A model generated the notes under the pieces. The model saw only the letters and a list, made by a program, of their open reading frames with translations. It was not told where the DNA came from and ran no database searches. DNA of 7,169 bases from Actinomycetes bacterium (GTDB lineage Bacteria; Actinomycetota; Acidimicrobiia; Acidimicrobiales; JAMCPL01). Shown piece by piece: positions 5,931 to 7,169 of the stretch. The stretch lies in assembly GCA_021846725.1 (NCBI GenBank), contig JAJZWK010000081.1:1-7169 (forward strand), given 5' to 3'. Position 1 is the stretch's first letter. The number at the start of each line of letters is the position of its first letter. The position numbers and the translations under genes were made by a program.

Positions 5931-6803
5931 CTATATCTGACGCCTACGGATTTCCCGCCAGGCAAACCTTCCGAGTGCCACGATTGCCAGTACGACCAGA
6001 AGCCCAAATATAATGCTGCCGCTGGCAGATAGAAGCCCTTCGACACCTCCCACAAAGCTACCTACAGCTTCATGAAGAGCCTTGACAATACCGCTGGCAG
6101 GTCGTGGCGTGGACTTGTGGTGGAAAGGCGCTTCCGCCTCGGTCACCGATACCGACAGCGTTGAGTAGGTGGTTTCCGAGGTCATTACCTGGAGTTGCCC
6201 CTGCAATTGCTGTATCTGGGAATCGACATTATTGAGCTGGGACTGGACCGCCAGGATATCGCTTACGCTGGTGGCCCTAGTCATGATCGTAAGGTATTGC
6301 TGCTTGCTTGCCTGCAAAGCGCTGATTTGCTCTTGCAAGTTTACATACTGTGCAGTGACGTCAGTGGCATTAGTGGTTACTGAATTCACTTTGCCAAGGA
6401 TGGAAGCTTGCTTGAGAACCATATCGAAGTTGCCCACGGGCACCTGCAGGGTCACGTTGCCGCTAGGAGTCTCTCCAGAACCAGTCGAGGCTTGCGATGA
6501 CGACACAAATCCTCCGTTGCCGGTTGCCAGGGCCGTAAGCTTGGAAATCGTTGTATCCAACTTGCCTTTTCCTACTACTAGATCGAGTGATCCGGTCTGT
6601 TCAATCTTCGCGGGTTTACCTACGCTTGAGGGTAATGTCGACGAGGAGTTCGCAGGCGTAGATTGGGCGGCATTTGGGCCAGAAGTAGGGCCAAAGTCTG
6701 CGCCATAGAGTTGTCTGGAGCCTACGCCAGAGCGCGCAACGCCATTGGATGGCGCACTGGCGGCACGTTCGGCGGGTCCGGCCTTGTGTGCTTTCCTGTT
6801 TAC
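5931..6803 (-). CDS. DUF4349 domain protein, conserved frame without a usable start
   Basis: The minus-strand frame is open for 290 codons, from just after a TGA at 6806-6804 to the TAG at 5933-5931. It begins with a roughly 65-residue Ala/Ser/Pro/Gly-rich linker. The DUF4349 domain follows: KIEQTGSLDLVVGKGKLD, GGFVSSSQAS, VTLQVPVGNFDMVLKQAS, LGKVNSVTTNATDVTAQYV. A long coiled-coil-like helix (about 80 residues, rich in Gln, Leu and Ser) leads to TTYSTLSVSVTE. It ends with a membrane segment (GSIIFGLLVVLAIVALG) and a basic cytoplasmic tail REIRRRQI. This is the family's usual order, so the protein should be membrane-anchored with most of it outside the cytoplasm; its function is unknown. The frame has no ATG or GTG, and its first TTG (6560) lies inside the domain. 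The normal N-terminal membrane segment is found in another frame upstream, so the gene is frameshifted here or the sequence has an error. Confidence 0.75.
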   Translation of the reverse strand, partial: VNRKAHKAGPAERAASAPSNGVARSGVGSRQLYGADFGPTSGPNAAQSTPANSSSTLPSSVGKPAKIEQTGSLDLVVGKGKLDTTISKLTALATGNGGFVSSSQASTGSGETPSGNVTLQVPVGNFDMVLKQASILGKVNSVTTNATDVTAQYVNLQEQISALQASKQQYLTIMTRATSVSDILAVQSQLNNVDSQIQQLQGQLQVMTSETTYSTLSVSVTEAEAPFHHKSTPRPASGIVKALHEAVGSFVGGVEGLLSASGSIIFGLLVVLAIVALGRFAWREIRRRQI

Positions 6804-6894
6804 TCAGGAAGGTCGGTACAGCAATAAAGCTCAGCGTCAGCATTGCAAGTAGTGCTGCGGCAATTAGCCAAAAGTTGGGCTAGAATATGGTCAC
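6804..6894 (-). pseudogene. N-terminal membrane segment of the DUF4349 gene in a different frame, with an in-frame TAG
   Basis: Reading leftward from a GTG at 6894, the frame gives VTIF, then TAG (6882-6880), then a strongly hydrophobic segment PNFWLIAAALLAMLTLSF and IAVPTFLSKQ. This is the signal-anchor expected just before the DUF4349 linker. To continue into the conserved frame, the reading must move by one base between about 6806 and 6770, where the current frame turns into an Arg/Trp-rich shadow. The ATG at 6843 is the first usable start after the TAG, but it falls in the middle of the hydrophobic stretch. TATTCT at 6887-6882 (minus strand) could be a -10. Two lesions, a stop and a frameshift, suggest decay of the 5' end; a single base error plus a start at 6843 is the alternative. 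Confidence 0.55.
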
Positions 6895-6945
6895 GGTCGT
6901 GGCACGCGTGTGACTACTCAATAGGATTGCTAACTGTTTTGCGTA

Positions 6946-6964
6946 ACCAGAACGGGTTCTTGGT
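6946..6964. promoter_or_regulatory. Imperfect inverted repeat in the divergent region
   Basis: ACCAGAAC (6946-6953) and GTTCTTGGT (6956-6964) are complementary apart from one bulged T, separated by GG. It lies between the broken minus-strand gene and the TATAAT at 7000, a natural place for an operator acting on either side. The GAAC-N2-GTTC core resembles the actinobacterial LexA box but has the wrong spacing. Regulator unknown. Confidence 0.3.
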
Positions 6965-6974
6965 CGTATGGCAA

Positions 6975-7005
6975 TTACCAGTATGCTATGCTGTGGCCAT
7001 ATAAT
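6975..7005 (+). promoter_or_regulatory. Candidate promoter for the gene at the right end
   Basis: TATAAT at 7000-7005 matches the -10 consensus exactly. TTACCA at 6975-6980 matches four of six -35 positions at a rather long 19-bp spacing. A weaker overlapping pair is TTGGTC (6960-6965) with TATGCT (6982-6987), spaced 16 bp. Transcription would start near 7012 and leave a leader of about 40-60 nt before the downstream reading frame. Confidence 0.4.
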
Positions 7006-7016
7006 GATTGCACTTC

Positions 7017-7070
7017 ATGCTCAGTGGATACCTGGTAGAGGACTTTTTTTGTGGGCAGAGGATGCTGTGA
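7017..7070 (+). CDS. Possible 17-codon leader peptide
   Basis: ATG at 7017 opens MLSGYLVEDFFCGQRML and ends with TGA at 7068-7070, which overlaps a GTG at 7067 in the frame of the next gene (GTGA). It starts 11 nt after the TATAAT. No ribosome binding site is visible for it. The overlap would suit translational coupling, but so short a frame can arise by chance. Confidence 0.15.
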   Translation: MLSGYLVEDFFCGQRML

Positions 7071-7072
7071 CG

Positions 7073-7169
7073 ATGGGTACATTGCCACATGGTCAATCTC
7101 GGCGCAACGGTAGGAACGTGCAGGTGCCAGAGCATCCTTTTGCTGTTCCTCCAGACGATCTTATTGCAG
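7073..7169 (+). CDS. Start of an unrecognised gene, cut by the window end
   Basis: From the ATG at 7073 the frame stays open to the end of the window: 32 codons, MGTLPHGQSRRNGRNVQVPE followed by HPFAVPPDDLIA. In-frame alternatives are GTG at 7067 and TTG at 7049. AGAGGA occurs twice, at 7057-7062 (10 nt before the ATG, 4 nt before the GTG) and at 7037-7042 (6 nt before the TTG), so the start is uncertain. The upstream TATAAT supports a gene on this strand. The visible part is polar and basic, then proline-rich. I recognise no family and assign no function. The opposite strand is also open here, but its translation is rich in Cys, Trp and His and looks like a shadow. Confidence 0.35.
   Translation, partial: MGTLPHGQSRRNGRNVQVPEHPFAVPPDDLIA

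Noticed and set aside
6169..6708. Open + strand frame opposite the DUF4349 gene
   Set aside because: Its translation is rich in Cys, Trp and Leu without a recognisable domain, while the minus strand encodes a conserved domain.
6949..6960. Possible LexA (SOS) box
   Set aside because: The half-sites GAAC and GTTC are separated by two bases rather than the four required in actinobacterial SOS boxes.
7044..7050. T7 run as a transcription terminator
   Set aside because: No stable GC-rich hairpin precedes it, and it falls between a good promoter and an open frame.

Overview
The window looks like part of an actinobacterial chromosome of roughly 45-50% GC. The strongest clue is the gene order gcvH - FHA protein (GarA/OdhI-like) - MerR regulator (FtsR/Rv1828-like) - DUF151 bifunctional nuclease, which is a conserved actinobacterial neighbourhood. 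The modest GC, the frequent AGA/AGG and ATA codons and the zinc ribbon on the FHA protein argue against mycobacteria and streptomycetes. A moderate-GC member of the Acidimicrobiia is my best guess, but this is an inference.

Layout. Bases 1-888 are the 3' part of fmt (methionyl-tRNA formyltransferase), followed by rpe (991-1662, pentose-phosphate pathway). Next comes the conserved block: gcvH (1673-2059), the zinc-ribbon/FHA regulator (2088-2579), the MerR regulator (2587-3573) and the DUF151 nuclease (3647-4165). A 71-bp gap containing a perfect 16-bp tandem repeat leads to a multi-spanning GT-C-type glycosyltransferase-like membrane protein (4237-5640). All of these are on the + strand. A ~290-bp stretch without a credible gene (5641-5930) separates it from a convergent minus-strand DUF4349 gene whose 5' end is broken (5931 to about 6879). 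The last ~275 bp are a divergent intergenic region with a perfect TATAAT, an imperfect inverted repeat and the start of an unrecognised + strand gene cut by the window end.

How the genes may work together. GarA-type FHA proteins set the balance between the 2-oxoglutarate branch of the TCA cycle and glutamate metabolism. GcvH carries the aminomethyl group in glycine cleavage. FtsR-type MerR proteins regulate cell division genes such as ftsZ in corynebacteria. The block therefore plausibly joins amino-acid/one-carbon status to growth control. Fmt and Rpe are housekeeping neighbours. The membrane glycosyltransferase and the DUF4349 protein are envelope genes with no evident functional link to the block.

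Points deserving attention are the broken N-terminus of the DUF4349 gene, the 16-bp tandem repeat, and a structured non-coding block behind a TATAAT between the convergent genes. Also notable are the zinc-ribbon GarA variant with a reduced phospho-threonine motif and a repeated TANNNT hexamer 6-7 nt before several start codons, suggesting leaderless transcripts. I saw no tRNA, rRNA, CRISPR array or insertion sequence.
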